From Planctomycetota bacterium (GTDB taxonomy: Bacteria > Planctomycetota > UBA1135): a stretch of 64,000 nucleotides of DNA. The notes below the pieces were generated by a model. That model was given only the letters and a program-made list of their open reading frames with translations, was not told where the DNA came from and searched no databases. The translations under genes and the position numbers were made by a program. Location of the stretch: positions 1 to 64,000 of the forward strand of contig JAJFFC010000030.1 in NCBI GenBank assembly GCA_021776795.1, written 5' to 3'. Below, one piece after another: positions 43,635-52,933 of this stretch. Within the stretch, counting starts at the first letter, position 1. Each line of letters opens with the position of its first letter.

Positions 43635-44775
43635 ACAGGTCGTCCCATTCGCGATCGAGCTGAGCAAAGGCCGCGGTCGGGTTTGGCACGCATAGCTGTT
43701 CGCCCTTGCGTTGTAGCAACCCTGCGCGCGCCAACTTTGCCAAGCCGTCTTCGACTTCATAGTCGACTTGAACACCAAAGTGCTCGGCCAAGTAGGCTTC
43801 GACTTCTAGATCGAGTTGCTCGCGCCTGAGCCCATGTTCTTTGGTGGCGAGGAAAGCATACGCCAAAATCGCTTCCTTGGATTCTTCGAGCTGGGCGACA
43901 TCGGCGAGGTGGACTAAGGCGCCGTAGTTGTTGTCTAGGTTACAGAAGTACAACTGCTGGGCCAAGTCAGCGAGATAGCGGGTGCGGGTGACAAAGATTT
44001 TGGAGACTTGGCGCCAAAGAACTCCGGCCAGGCCGGCGATGGCCAATGCCCAAGTCGTGGGATTGGCTGCGGCGCCAATCTTCGTGACTGTGGCAAGCAC
44101 GCCGCCCGCAGTGCCGCCGCCACCCGTCACGCCGATTTTGAGTTTGTCAAAGGCACGCATGCGCACGCGTGTGTTGGGGAGAAGCATCTCCAAGTCGGAC
44201 TGCGGCACATCGCGGAATAGCTTCAGGTACAAAAAACGTGCGTCTTCTTGGCCCTCTTCAGCACCTGGCGGCAGTTTCAGGAACAAAAACAAGCGCCGGT
44301 ATACCGGCGTTTCCCATTGCCGCTTCTTTAGGTAGAGATAGCGCCAGTCGCGGGCTTCCTCCTGCCGCGTGTAGAGACCACGATAGTGAATGCCGAGTTC
44401 TTCGAAATCCTCGAGATCGACACTGACCGCTAGGCCCCGCGGAGACACCTTGGTTAAGGCTTGGTCTAGCCCTTCTTGCGGAAGCTCGACGTAGTTTGCT
44501 TGGCGCAGCAACTCCACTAAATGCACATGCAAGCGCTCGCGCAGACTAACCGCTTGCTCGGGCGAAGCTTCCTCGCGCGAAACCGTGTCCGTATCGGGAT
44601 CCAGTGCGCGATAGCAAAGGCGCAAATCCGCCAGAAGGTCTTGTAGTTTTGCCCGCTGTAGCGCGGTAAACAAACGCAAGAAACGCGCAAAGTCAGTGCC
44701 GAGTTGCGGACTTTTGCGCTCGGTTAGGGCGTCGGCCAGCTCTTCGAGGTCGACGGGGAGAAAGTTCTCTTGCAT
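43615..44775 (-). CDS. DUF3754 (TMEM143-like) membrane protein
   Basis: 386 residues with one to two hydrophobic helices (GVTGGGGTAGGVLATVTKIGAAAN, PTTWALAIAGLAGVLWRQVSKI) in the middle. YFCNLDNNYGALVHLADVAQLEESKEAILAYAFL is the DUF3754 hallmark, and RLFLFLKLPPGAEE with YLKLFRDVPQSDLEMLLPNTRVRMR is the other conserved part. Its eukaryotic relative TMEM143 is mitochondrial and of unknown function. Confidence 0.85.
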   Translation of the reverse strand: MQENFLPVDLEELADALTERKSPQLGTDFARFLRLFTALQRAKLQDLLADLRLCYRALDPDTDTVSREEASPEQAVSLRERLHVHLVELLRQANYVELPQEGLDQALTKVSPRGLAVSVDLEDFEELGIHYRGLYTRQEEARDWRYLYLKKRQWETPVYRRLFLFLKLPPGAEEGQEDARFLYLKLFRDVPQSDLEMLLPNTRVRMRAFDKLKIGVTGGGGTAGGVLATVTKIGAAANPTTWALAIAGLAGVLWRQVSKIFVTRTRYLADLAQQLYFCNLDNNYGALVHLADVAQLEESKEAILAYAFLATKEHGLRREQLDLEVEAYLAEHFGVQVDYEVEDGLAKLARAGLLQRKGEQLCVPNPTAAFAQLDREWDDLFRPATT

Positions 44776-44780
44776 GCGGC

Positions 44781-45161
44781 TCAGGCGCCGCTGCCAGGAT
44801 CTTGACCGCGGAAGCGGGCAATGGCGGAAACGCCGGTCGCTAAGGGTAGAACCTCGGTCATCGGCATGGTCAAGTAAATCGCTGCCAAAGTGGCCAAAGC
44901 GAAGCGCATGCGTGGGCTGAATTCATAGAAAGAGGTAATCCACCAGCCCACAGTAAAGCCGATGAAGCCGCCGAAATAGATCCCGAGCGGTCCAAAGGTG
45001 GCAATGTCGAGCGTGTCGAGAATAAGGCCCCCAGCCAGCGGCCCTAAGGCGCGGTAAAACTGTCGGAGGATTTTGGTCATCGAGATGGTGCTGAGCGGTC
45101 CTATGCAGGATAACAGCAGGGCGCCCAAAGCCTGCTGGACAAGCTGCGGGTTCCGTGGCAT
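44781..45161 (-). CDS. Membrane protein in the DUF3754 operon, start uncertain
   Basis: 126 residues with hydrophobic parts (LIGPL..., GLILDTLDIATFGPLGIYFGGFIGFTVGWWIT, RMRFALATLAAIYLTMPM). It is next to the DUF3754 gene, 5 bases away, and probably partners it. If started at 45161 only nine bases separate it from the divergent TPR gene; an internal ATG at 45080 (MTKILRQFYRALG) would leave normal promoter space, so that start may be right. Confidence 0.65.
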   Translation of the reverse strand: MPRNPQLVQQALGALLLSCIGPLSTISMTKILRQFYRALGPLAGGLILDTLDIATFGPLGIYFGGFIGFTVGWWITSFYEFSPRMRFALATLAAIYLTMPMTEVLPLATGVSAIARFRGQDPGSGA

Positions 45162-45170
45162 GGTGCAGCC

Positions 45171-46829
45171 ATGAAAGCACTCCCCCTAAAGCTGCTTGCT
45201 CCATTCCTGCTGCCACTGATTGCGGCATGTAGCACGGTTTCGCAGCAGTCTGCCCCCGAAGCCAAGTTGTTTCCGGGCTTAGACAGCTTCGGCAAAACCA
45301 TGACGACCGAGTCAGCGCAAGCGCAGGCGTTTTTTAATCAAGGCATGACCTTGTTGTATGGATTCAATCATGACGAGGCCTTCCGCTCTTTTGAACAGGC
45401 TTCACGATTAGACCCGGAAGCTGCGATGCCGTACTGGGGCATGGGCTATGCGGTGGGTATGAACATCAATGATCAAGAGATGACAGATGATCGTTGGCAG
45501 CGGGGATGGCACAACGCCGAAATGGCGATGAGTGTTTTAGACAATGAGCAGGAGTGGGAAAAGGCTTTGGTGCAAGCCTTAAGCCATCGCTACGTTTATC
45601 CGGCGCCGGTAGATAAGCGCCAGTACGACGAAGCCTATGCCGATGCCATGCGTTCGGTTTACGCAGACTTTGGCGATGACCCCGATATCGCGTGCCTGTT
45701 TGCAGAGTCTTTGATGGACTTGCAGCCATGGGATTACTGGACGATTGAAGGGAAGGAGCCAAAGAGAGAAATCGAAACGATTCTTGGCGTCCTAGAGTCG
45801 GCACTGGTCAAAGATCCTCAGCACCCAGGTGCTGCGCATTTCTACATCCATGCGATGGAAGCGGGGCCTCATCCAGAAAAAGCGGTCCCCTATGCCGAAG
45901 GATTAGAAGCCCGCATCCCTGGCGCGGGGCACTTAGTGCACATGCCGAGTCATATCTATGTGCGAGTGGGGCGCTATGACGATGCCGCCGAAGCCAATGT
46001 GCGCGCAGTTGCTGCGGACAAGAAGTACTTCTCGCAATCTGATGACCAGCTTGGCATGTACCTCATGTACTACGGCCATAACCAGCACTTCTTAGCCTAC
46101 GCCTCGATGATGGGCGCCCGCTATGACGATGCCATTTCTGCGGCGCGTGAGTTGCTCGCAGACATGCCCGAACAGGCGTTAATCGAGATCGCCCCCTTTG
46201 TCGAAGGGATTATGGCTACGGATTACCACGTGATGGTGCGCTTCGGCAAATGGGAGGAGATTCTGAAAATGAAAAAGCCCGAGGGTGACCATCGGAAAAT
46301 CTCTCGCGCAGTTCATCACTATGCACGCGGGATTGCTTTGGCGGTTTTAGGGAGAACGGAAGAAGCCCGTCAGGAACAAGTATTGTTCTTGGAAGAGCGA
46401 GAAAATGTTCCTGATGACTGGCTCATCATGATTAATCCCGCACATGATGTTCTGCCGATTGCAGAAGCCATGTTGGAAGGAGAAATCGCCTATCGCGAAG
46501 GCCGTCTTGAGGAAGCCTGGGAAGCCTTACAGCGTGGCATCGAAGCCGAGGATCGCCTGATCTACGATGAGCCTCCGGCCTGGATGCTGCCGGTGCGCCA
46601 TTCCAAAGGTGCGCTCATGTTGGAAGCAGGCCTCGCCAAGGAAGCAGAGCTCCTTTATCGCGAAGACCAAGAGCGCCACCCAGGAAATGGTTGGAGCTTG
46701 TTGGGCCTAAGCCAGGCCTTGGCCGCGCAAGGCAAGATGACCGAAAGTGCAGGCTTCGCCGAGCGCGCCAAGCAAGCTTGGAAGAGCGCAGAGGTCATGC
46801 CGACGAGCTCGTGCATGTGCGCCCCCTAA
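45171..46829 (+). CDS. TPR-repeat lipoprotein
   Basis: 552 residues, lipoprotein signal MKALPLKLLAPFLLPLIAAC. TPR helices follow: FFNQGMTLLYGFNHDEAFRSFEQASRLDPEAAMPYWGMGYAVG, HPGAAHFYIHAMEAGPHPEKAVPYAEGL and YDDAAEANVRAVAADKKYF, and the end reads NGWSLLGLSQALAAQGKMTESAGFAERAKQAW. This matches large secreted TPR proteins seen in marine bacteria; partner and function are not known. Convergent with the papain-like gene. Confidence 0.82.
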   Translation: MKALPLKLLAPFLLPLIAACSTVSQQSAPEAKLFPGLDSFGKTMTTESAQAQAFFNQGMTLLYGFNHDEAFRSFEQASRLDPEAAMPYWGMGYAVGMNINDQEMTDDRWQRGWHNAEMAMSVLDNEQEWEKALVQALSHRYVYPAPVDKRQYDEAYADAMRSVYADFGDDPDIACLFAESLMDLQPWDYWTIEGKEPKREIETILGVLESALVKDPQHPGAAHFYIHAMEAGPHPEKAVPYAEGLEARIPGAGHLVHMPSHIYVRVGRYDDAAEANVRAVAADKKYFSQSDDQLGMYLMYYGHNQHFLAYASMMGARYDDAISAARELLADMPEQALIEIAPFVEGIMATDYHVMVRFGKWEEILKMKKPEGDHRKISRAVHHYARGIALAVLGRTEEARQEQVLFLEERENVPDDWLIMINPAHDVLPIAEAMLEGEIAYREGRLEEAWEALQRGIEAEDRLIYDEPPAWMLPVRHSKGALMLEAGLAKEAELLYREDQERHPGNGWSLLGLSQALAAQGKMTESAGFAERAKQAWKSAEVMPTSSCMCAP

Positions 46830-46834
46830 GGGGG
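46822..46834. terminator. GC hairpin over the stop codon between convergent genes
   Basis: CCCCC (46822-46826), TAA (46827-46829), GGGGG (46830-46834) form a perfect stem whose loop is the TAA stop of the TPR gene. No T-run follows on the plus strand (TTCGGATT), so it may be a weak or bidirectional terminator or chance. Confidence 0.4.
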
Positions 46835-46840
46835 TTCGGA

Positions 46841-49800
46841 TTAGAGTTGAAGTTCCAGGGCAGAGCCGACGGCTTCTGTCCCGGAATAGCATTGCGCGCT
46901 GACTTGACTGGGGGCAGGGCCGGGGACTCTTAGCTCGAAGGCATCGGATAGATGACCGATGCGATCCTTCACCACGTATTCCGTGGTCGTGCCGTTTTGA
47001 GTCAGGGAGTAAACCACATGGCTGAACTTCACGAGTTCCTGCTCGGGTAAGTGGAGCTCGAGAATGGTGGTGTTCGGCCAGCGATCCATTCTCGCCCGAA
47101 GCTCCGCTTGCTCCACAACATGGCCGGGTTGCACCTTCTGCTTCTTGAGGTTGATGGTCAAGTCTTCCGCGGCCAATCCCCAATCGCTGCGCTCTTGCAG
47201 TTTGAGCTCCTTCAAGATTACCGGCTCATGCAGCCAAAAATCGCGCGCCGCCAATGGGGCTCCAAAAGCGGAAACGGGCCCGCCACCCGCCGGAAGAAGA
47301 GGAGGATTGCTGAGGTAGCTGGTGTGAATCAACTCTCTTCCGTAGAGGGCTTTGCCAATCGAAGCAAAGAGCAGGAAGGTTGGTTTGCCCCCAATCATGC
47401 CCCAGTAGCGCTGCTCCAGATCGACGCGTTGCCTGAGGTCGAAGCGACGCTTCAATTCTCCCTCTTCAGCGACCGGCACCTCGGCGATTTCCATGCGGCT
47501 ACCGTCCTCGGCAAGCAAGGTCGCGCGGATGGGTACCGCGTGGTAGCCGTAACTCGAGGTCGAGAAACGGGGGATCCCACCTGGGTATTGATTCAAACGC
47601 ATGGTGGTGACCCTGGTCGAAGTCTCGATGCCCGCCTCTTCCGCTTCCAAATCACGCTCGGCCCATTCGATGCTCTGCCATTGCGAAAGGAATGCCGGAG
47701 AAGCCATCAGCTCGACGACGTAGGGAGTTGCTGGCTCCTCAGCGTAATAGTCGATGAATTCAGGGATGGCCATGAACCCCATCTCCCAAACCAGCTGCGG
47801 CTGTTGTGGAAGATAAGGGGAAGCCAGGTAGACCGGCGCCTCCAAGATGATGTCCTCGCGCTCTAGCTCGGGGAGGAAGGTCAAGGTGCAACGAGCGATG
47901 GCCTCTTCGGTGATTTGCGCAAGCATGCGCGGGCGATCTCCGGGGAGCGCGGTGAAGTTCAAGCTTTGGCCACCTTGGCCATGAAGACTCCAAGAGCTGG
48001 AAGCGACCTTCCCCAGCAAGTTGACGTCCCCTGTAATCTCGGTATCGACATTCCAATGTGGTGTTCCTTCGAGCAAACCCCAATAGCGGTCACGCACTTC
48101 TAGCTGCAGGCGTGGAGCAATCAGCTGCGGCGCCGGGATATGCGGCGTGGCCGTAACCGTGGTCACTTCGCGATTGCTATCGTGCAAAAAGAAGGTGATG
48201 GCCTGTTGGTCGAGAGTCTCGATATCGCCGAGGACCTTTGGCGGCTTGACGCCATATTCGGCATCCTGAAGCGTCAATTGGCGTTGGCCACCCCATGCTC
48301 TTGGCACATGTGCCTCGACTTTGAGAATGGAATCCAAGCGATCCTGCGGACCCTCCAAACGTACCCGACTCAGGTGACGGTCCGGCGCTTGGCGCAGGAG
48401 TTCGGCGACGTCATGCATCTCTAGGTCGAGGTAAACCGCACTGTTGCGCAGGGCCGTTGGCTTCAGCGTGCGACCCAAGGTGTGCGTTTTGCCATAAGCA
48501 TCTAGGATCTCGGCTTGAATCGAGATTTCTTCTGCACCAGTCTCGAAGGTCAACCGGTAGCCACTTTCTGGGCCGGGCGTGTCCTCTTCCTCGCGGTGGA
48601 AACGGAATGCACCTTCGGGCGTGCGCCAAATCACTTGCGAGAAAGCCCAAATATTCGCGGTACCCTGAAGCGCTAAGGAATAGCGATAGCGTGGTTCACC
48701 ACCAAACTCGCCGAGGTATTCACACTTGTCTCCTAAGGTGATGACATCTCCTTGGTTAAAGAGCTGGCTGGGATCAGGGAATAAATCCAGCCAGGACTCA
48801 TCGGTCGGGACTACGATGATGTCATCGGAAATCGCCGGCGTGGTCCAACCGAACTCTGGGTGCTCGATGTTGAAGCGAATCGAGGCGCCGCTATCAAAGG
48901 GCACATCGGTATAGCCAGAGTAGACATAGTGATAGGGCTCCGGTCCACCAACGTGGCGCGCGACCTCTGCAGAAAATTCCCCATGGCGCTGAATGCGCAT
49001 CATGGCCGAGGCAATCAAGGGCTGCCAGATTTCTGGATAGCGCAACTTCAGCTGATAGAAATACCATGCACGCGGTCCATCATGGCCTTCTAGGCGCCAA
49101 TCAATCTCTAAGAAGGCATGATTTTTGTTCGGTGCCGTGAAGGCACCATCGGGCAGCGGCAGAGAATATTCAGTGCCATCGCGGAACTGAAGGTTGGCGA
49201 AGCCGCGAATCGGTTCCAAGCTCTGCACATTGAGATACGCATTCTCGGCCAAGCTCCATTGCGGAGGTAGGCCGCCGTCATGTTCATACTTCGGTGGAGC
49301 TTGCTCGGTGGGACCAGACAGGATTTCATATTCAATCGACTCGAGGGCCTGCCAATCGGCATCACTCATCTGTGGAAGAAAAGAACTACGGTAAACCGGA
49401 AGGTTGTCCTCGTTGCGCTGGTACAGCGCATCATGTCGCTGCATATTCAAGGGGCGCGCGTCCTTGCCGCTTTCCATCGTCATCATGCGTTCCAAGCGCA
49501 CGGTCTTTCTCCCGGCCAAGGTGGCCACACCCTGAATCGAAACCGAGGGAGAAAGCGTCATGGCGCTGATACGCAGATCTTCTCCCTTGGCAACCACGAT
49601 TTCTTTGGTGCCCTCCAGAGTGGGAACGGTCCAGGTGAAGGACTCGAGCTGGCTCAGCAAGCTATCTTTGGCGCGCGCAGTCGCGGTGTAACGAAATCGC
49701 TGGCGACCTTGTTCGTCGACATCGGCATAAGTGCCAAAAACACTCAATTCAAAATTATCGCTGGTGACGGTTTCATACTTGCCGTCTAGGCGCACAATTG

Positions 49801-50644
49801 GCTCTTTGGTGTCACGCATAACTACAGCGAACTCCACTAGGTTCTCTTTGTCTTGGCCAAGGTTGTATTCGTCGAGCAAATCATAGGACACCCACAGGTA
49901 ACCGTTTTCTCCCCAATCGGTGCCCCAGCTGTTCATGAACAACAGGGCTTGGCGGGCGTCGTTGTAGCCGACAATGGCCATCGCGTGATAACCATGCGGC
50001 TGATCTGGGCGTCGCGCCACGCTTCCTCGGTCGTGAACTTCCTTGGTGTATTGCGCGAACTCGCCGTACATGAATTCTGGATTCACTCGAGCGCAAACCA
50101 ACACAATGCCGCCCTCCACTAGTGCGCGCTTGATGGCCATGACATCGTTGGCCAAGTAGTAGTCCAAGATGCGAAAGTTCTGGGCTTCCCTGACCGCTTC
50201 CGGTTTGGGTTGGGTCAAGAAGTCATTAGGCAGGTAGGGGGCGGTGGCCAAGGTCGCGCTGCCCGACGTTTCCAAGAGCTTCAAGGCGTCGGGCAAGAGG
50301 CTGCCCTCGTCGACCCCTTTGTTGATTTGGTTGTAGATAAATGTTGGTGAGAAAATACGGCTAGGGTGATCCGGTTTCCAGCCCTGGTCCACGGCCTCGA
50401 GGTAGGAGCGGCCGGCGTATCCAAAAGCCCAAGCCACACAGTCGTTCATGGTTTGCCGCCCGATTGCGGGTAGCCAGGGCCGCAAGTCGAGTGAGCTCGG
50501 CAACTCATCTGGCATCGCACCGCTGGTGACCGGAGCGAGGTCCTTGGCGGTTTGGCTGTCCTGGCGGCTGCCCCCCTGTGCCCACAGAGCTTGGGGAAAC
50601 AAAAATGCAGCAACGAAGCAAAGGCCCGGTAGCAAAAGATGCAT
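46841..50644 (-). CDS. Large secreted papain-like (C1) cysteine protease with repeated beta domains
   Basis: 1267 residues, signal peptide MHLLLPGLCFVAAFLFPQALWAQ. Residues about 50-260 are a C1A peptidase: oxyanion Gln64 and nucleophile Cys69 in GRQTMNDCVAWAFG, His220 in HGYHAMAIVGYND and Asn238 in LFMNSWGTDWGENGYLWVS. The remaining thousand residues consist of beta-rich units of roughly 100-130 residues; several start with a similar YWGxxxGxP... stretch (RYWGLLEGTPHWNV, RYWGMIGGKPTFLL, EYLGEFGGEPRYRY). They may be related to pYEATS-like domains, but I cannot confirm this. Probable extracellular or surface protease. Confidence 0.85.
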   Translation of the reverse strand: MHLLLPGLCFVAAFLFPQALWAQGGSRQDSQTAKDLAPVTSGAMPDELPSSLDLRPWLPAIGRQTMNDCVAWAFGYAGRSYLEAVDQGWKPDHPSRIFSPTFIYNQINKGVDEGSLLPDALKLLETSGSATLATAPYLPNDFLTQPKPEAVREAQNFRILDYYLANDVMAIKRALVEGGIVLVCARVNPEFMYGEFAQYTKEVHDRGSVARRPDQPHGYHAMAIVGYNDARQALLFMNSWGTDWGENGYLWVSYDLLDEYNLGQDKENLVEFAVVMRDTKEPIVRLDGKYETVTSDNFELSVFGTYADVDEQGRQRFRYTATARAKDSLLSQLESFTWTVPTLEGTKEIVVAKGEDLRISAMTLSPSVSIQGVATLAGRKTVRLERMMTMESGKDARPLNMQRHDALYQRNEDNLPVYRSSFLPQMSDADWQALESIEYEILSGPTEQAPPKYEHDGGLPPQWSLAENAYLNVQSLEPIRGFANLQFRDGTEYSLPLPDGAFTAPNKNHAFLEIDWRLEGHDGPRAWYFYQLKLRYPEIWQPLIASAMMRIQRHGEFSAEVARHVGGPEPYHYVYSGYTDVPFDSGASIRFNIEHPEFGWTTPAISDDIIVVPTDESWLDLFPDPSQLFNQGDVITLGDKCEYLGEFGGEPRYRYSLALQGTANIWAFSQVIWRTPEGAFRFHREEEDTPGPESGYRLTFETGAEEISIQAEILDAYGKTHTLGRTLKPTALRNSAVYLDLEMHDVAELLRQAPDRHLSRVRLEGPQDRLDSILKVEAHVPRAWGGQRQLTLQDAEYGVKPPKVLGDIETLDQQAITFFLHDSNREVTTVTATPHIPAPQLIAPRLQLEVRDRYWGLLEGTPHWNVDTEITGDVNLLGKVASSSWSLHGQGGQSLNFTALPGDRPRMLAQITEEAIARCTLTFLPELEREDIILEAPVYLASPYLPQQPQLVWEMGFMAIPEFIDYYAEEPATPYVVELMASPAFLSQWQSIEWAERDLEAEEAGIETSTRVTTMRLNQYPGGIPRFSTSSYGYHAVPIRATLLAEDGSRMEIAEVPVAEEGELKRRFDLRQRVDLEQRYWGMIGGKPTFLLFASIGKALYGRELIHTSYLSNPPLLPAGGGPVSAFGAPLAARDFWLHEPVILKELKLQERSDWGLAAEDLTINLKKQKVQPGHVVEQAELRARMDRWPNTTILELHLPEQELVKFSHVVYSLTQNGTTTEYVVKDRIGHLSDAFELRVPGPAPSQVSAQCYSGTEAVGSALELQL

Positions 50645-50726
50645 ACTAAAAAGATAGCCTCAGCTAGGCGGCATTTCCATGAATATCGAGAGCTTCGACT
50701 CTCCCTTTCTGCCGTCACCCGGCCCT

Positions 50727-50755
50727 CTCTAGCGCCCTCGATTGGAGCGCTAGAG
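50727..50755 (-). terminator. Strong hairpin downstream of the GST gene
   Basis: CTCTAGCGC (50727-50735) and GCGCTAGAG (50747-50755) form a perfect 9-pair stem with an 11-base loop, 14 bases after the stop of the minus-strand GST gene and before the papain-like gene start. On the minus strand it is not followed by a clear T-run (GGGCC), so Rho-independent activity is uncertain. Confidence 0.5.
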
Positions 50756-50769
50756 GAAACGGGACTTCG

Positions 50770-51411
50770 TTAGATGGAAGAAGCGCCGACGAGGTCAATT
50801 TCCATGATTCGCTGGACCCAGGCGCGCGTCTTCGGAAACTGCGAACCAAGACTCAGGCGCTCGGCAACAAAGCGCATGGGGCCTTCCGCTAGGGCGGCGG
50901 GATCTTCCACCGTGGTGTATCGAAGAAAGGATGCCGTCGAGAAGTCGGCCGCATTTGGCTGCTCACCCATGAGGTAGGGCTGTTCGGCAAGCGCCTCTTC
51001 GAGAACTTGTGGGACTTGATCGAGCATCGCCTGTGCCTTAGCCGTCGCGGCATCGTCAATCTCTTGGCTAAAGGCCTGAGTCGCAACTAGGCGCAGAATG
51101 CCGCCGAGTTCAAAGCCAAAGCGTTCCCACTCCTGAATCTTTTGTTGGCATTCACGGTTGTCCGAGAACAGTTTTGGGCCAGGGAAGTTGGCATCGAGAT
51201 AGCGCATGATGCCGAACGAATCGTAAACGACCTTGTCGCCATCGACGAGAACCGGGGTAAGTGGCTGCCCCGAAGCCTGGATGACCTCTTCGCGGTCATC
51301 GAAGCCTTGGACCTCGGTCGAGCGGAAGGACAAGCCTTTGTACTTGAGCGCGAGGCGGACCTTGGTGTTGAAGGGAGAAGGGGGAAGAGTCAGGAGGTGA
51401 AGTGTTGTCAT
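50770..51411 (-). CDS. Glutathione S-transferase family protein
   Basis: 213 residues: N-terminal thioredoxin-fold domain with LLTLPPSPFNTKVRLALKYKG (the active-site Ser-Pro-Phe region) and GQPLTPVLVDGDKVVYDSFGIMRYLD (PVL, the cis-Pro, and the DSFGI glutathione-binding motif), and an alpha-helical C-terminal domain with EEALAEQPYLMGEQPNAADFSTASFLRY. ATG at 51409-51411 chosen; upstream frame overlaps the divergent regulator's promoter. Likely regulated by the neighbouring HxlR protein. Confidence 0.9.
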   Translation of the reverse strand: MTTLHLLTLPPSPFNTKVRLALKYKGLSFRSTEVQGFDDREEVIQASGQPLTPVLVDGDKVVYDSFGIMRYLDANFPGPKLFSDNRECQQKIQEWERFGFELGGILRLVATQAFSQEIDDAATAKAQAMLDQVPQVLEEALAEQPYLMGEQPNAADFSTASFLRYTTVEDPAALAEGPMRFVAERLSLGSQFPKTRAWVQRIMEIDLVGASSI

Positions 51412-51427
51412 GGTTAAGGTGCAATCG

Positions 51428-51442
51428 CTTGCAAATGGCAAG
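51428..51442. promoter_or_regulatory. Palindrome between divergent GST and HxlR genes
   Basis: CTTGCAAATGGCAAG has perfect 5-base arms with a 5-base spacer, in the 79-base spacer between two divergent genes, 17 bases upstream of the GST start. HxlR-type regulators bind such dyads near their own promoter and that of a divergent enzyme gene. Function is inference. Confidence 0.45.
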
Positions 51443-51490
51443 TTATCTATTTCGGTTGCGAAAAGCAAGAGAATTTGCCAGAATCTGGAA

Positions 51491-51925
51491 ATGGCGCGTC
51501 AAGAGCAACGCTCCGCATGCCCTATCGCCTGCGCACTCGATCTCCTCGGAGACCGTTGGACCCTACTGGTCGTGCGCGATATGACCTTGCTGGGTAAGAC
51601 GCGCTTTTCTGAGTTCTTGGAATCCCCAGAAGGCATCGCCACCAATGTGCTGAGCGATCGCCTTCAGCGATTACAAGACTCTGGCATTGTCATCAGCGGG
51701 AAAGATTCCGAAGACGGGCGCCGAGTCCTCTACGCCATGACCAAGATGGGCTTAGATCTTCTGCCGATGATGCTCGAGTTGGCCGTTTGGGGCGCCAAGC
51801 ATCGGCCGCAAAGTGGTGTGCCCAAGGAGCTTCAGGAGCGCTATCTCGCCGACAAGGATCAGTTTTTGTCCGAGCTCAGAGAGCGCGTCAAGCGATCCAG
51901 CTCAAGCATTTTGCCGGCCGAATAG
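51491..51925 (+). CDS. HxlR-family winged-helix regulator
   Basis: 144 residues. CPIACALDLLGDRWTLLVVRDMTLLGKTRFSEFLESPEGIATNVLSDRLQRLQDSGIV is the HxlR domain, with the conserved N-terminal Cys in ACPIA that senses quinones or electrophiles in family members such as HypR and YodB. This fits control of a GST. ATG at 51491 gives the usual N terminus. Its 3' end overlaps the convergent thioredoxin-fold lipoprotein gene by 67 bases. Confidence 0.9.
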   Translation: MARQEQRSACPIACALDLLGDRWTLLVVRDMTLLGKTRFSEFLESPEGIATNVLSDRLQRLQDSGIVISGKDSEDGRRVLYAMTKMGLDLLPMMLELAVWGAKHRPQSGVPKELQERYLADKDQFLSELRERVKRSSSSILPAE

Positions 51926-52425
51926 CCGCGGTCGTGAAACCAGCGGACCTGTCCGTTGCCGTCGACCAACATCACCCGGATGTTGTTGCCCTCTTCGCTT
52001 CCGCTAAAGGCCTTCATGCGCTTGGCGTCATCGCCATAGAGGGTGACCACGCTGCCCCAATCCTCTTGCGGGATTCCTCCACGCATGCCGTTGTCGATGA
52101 AACCCGAGGCCATGCCGCCGAAAATGCCGGGGATGGTCGGCAGCTCCCACAGATTGGCGGGAGTTTGCGCTTGCAGCAATCCGAACAGCCAGCGGTCGGC
52201 GTCGAACTGAGCGCGCTGCTCATAGCCGACCAACACGATGGTGGGGCGGCCATTGTCGGCGCGGGGGATGGTGATGGACTCGCCCTCGAGGCTCTCGCCG
52301 GTGACCACGGGGAATGCCATGCCCATGACGTCTTGTCGGGGTGTTGAGCTCTGACAGGAGCCGAGGAGCATGGAGACCACCAAAAGGAGGGTGGCGGCTG
52401 AGCTGAGGTGGAGGAGGGTTTTCAT
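51859..52425 (-). CDS. Thioredoxin-fold lipoprotein (ATP10/redoxin-like)
   Basis: 188 residues from ATG 52425: MKTLLHLSSAATLLLVVSMLLGSC is a lipoprotein signal. The mature part has PTIVLVGYEQRAQFDADRWLFGLLQAQ, VVTLYGDDAKRMKAFSGSEEGNNIRVMLVDGNGQVRWFHDRGYS, the ATP10-like layout, but lacks a CxxC active site, so oxidoreductase activity is doubtful. The longer frame to 52608 would hide the signal peptide. Partly overlaps the HxlR gene. Confidence 0.75.
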   Translation of the reverse strand: MKTLLHLSSAATLLLVVSMLLGSCQSSTPRQDVMGMAFPVVTGESLEGESITIPRADNGRPTIVLVGYEQRAQFDADRWLFGLLQAQTPANLWELPTIPGIFGGMASGFIDNGMRGGIPQEDWGSVVTLYGDDAKRMKAFSGSEEGNNIRVMLVDGNGQVRWFHDRGYSAGKMLELDRLTRSLSSDKN

Positions 52426-52489
52426 GCCGTCACTGATGCCTTCGCGGCGGATTTGGCCTTGGATGCAGAAGACTCGGTATTCTGGGGCC

Positions 52490-52933
52490 ATGAGAATCAA
52501 TCCTTGCGTTGGGATCCTGATGACTCTGCTCGCGGGCACATTGGTTTCCTGTGGCGGCCCCGATTGGGGCGCAGAGTTAAAGAAGGACACCAACTTTGGC
52601 CGCGCCACAATGTTCTACACCGAGAATGTGGATCAGGCTTTGGCGCAGAAGGTATTCGACCGCATGATTGAAGCCAACTATAACTTTGCCTCGAACTTAC
52701 CAGAGCAACTGGATCGCATCGATGGTCGCTTGACTCTTCGCCTCGGCAATGACAACGAAGATTCGATTGCGGAAGTGATTGCGACTGGCGAGGAAAGTGG
52801 AGTCACGAGCTACATGCACGGCCTTGCCTATGTTCTTTCCCAAGCAGCAGGGGGAGAACCGGTCGACATCATCCTTTGTCGTGAATCCCTTGACGATCCG
52901 TTCTACACCGTAGTGTGGGATGAAGGGAAGTAG
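52490..52933 (+). CDS. Small lipoprotein of unknown family
   Basis: 147 residues: MRINPCVGILMTLLAGTLVSCG is a lipoprotein signal with Cys at 21. The body is NFGRATMFYTENVDQALAQKVFDRMIEANYNFA and ends ILCRESLDDPFYTVVW; nothing is recognised. ATG at 52490 decides the signal; the longer frame from 52370 is less likely. Overlaps the PD40 gene by 14 bases. Confidence 0.65.
   Translation: MRINPCVGILMTLLAGTLVSCGGPDWGAELKKDTNFGRATMFYTENVDQALAQKVFDRMIEANYNFASNLPEQLDRIDGRLTLRLGNDNEDSIAEVIATGEESGVTSYMHGLAYVLSQAAGGEPVDIILCRESLDDPFYTVVWDEGK

Noticed and set aside
44781..45170. Unusually short 9-base spacer between divergent start codons
   Set aside because: Most likely an annotation effect: an internal ATG at 45080 of the minus-strand gene gives normal spacing.
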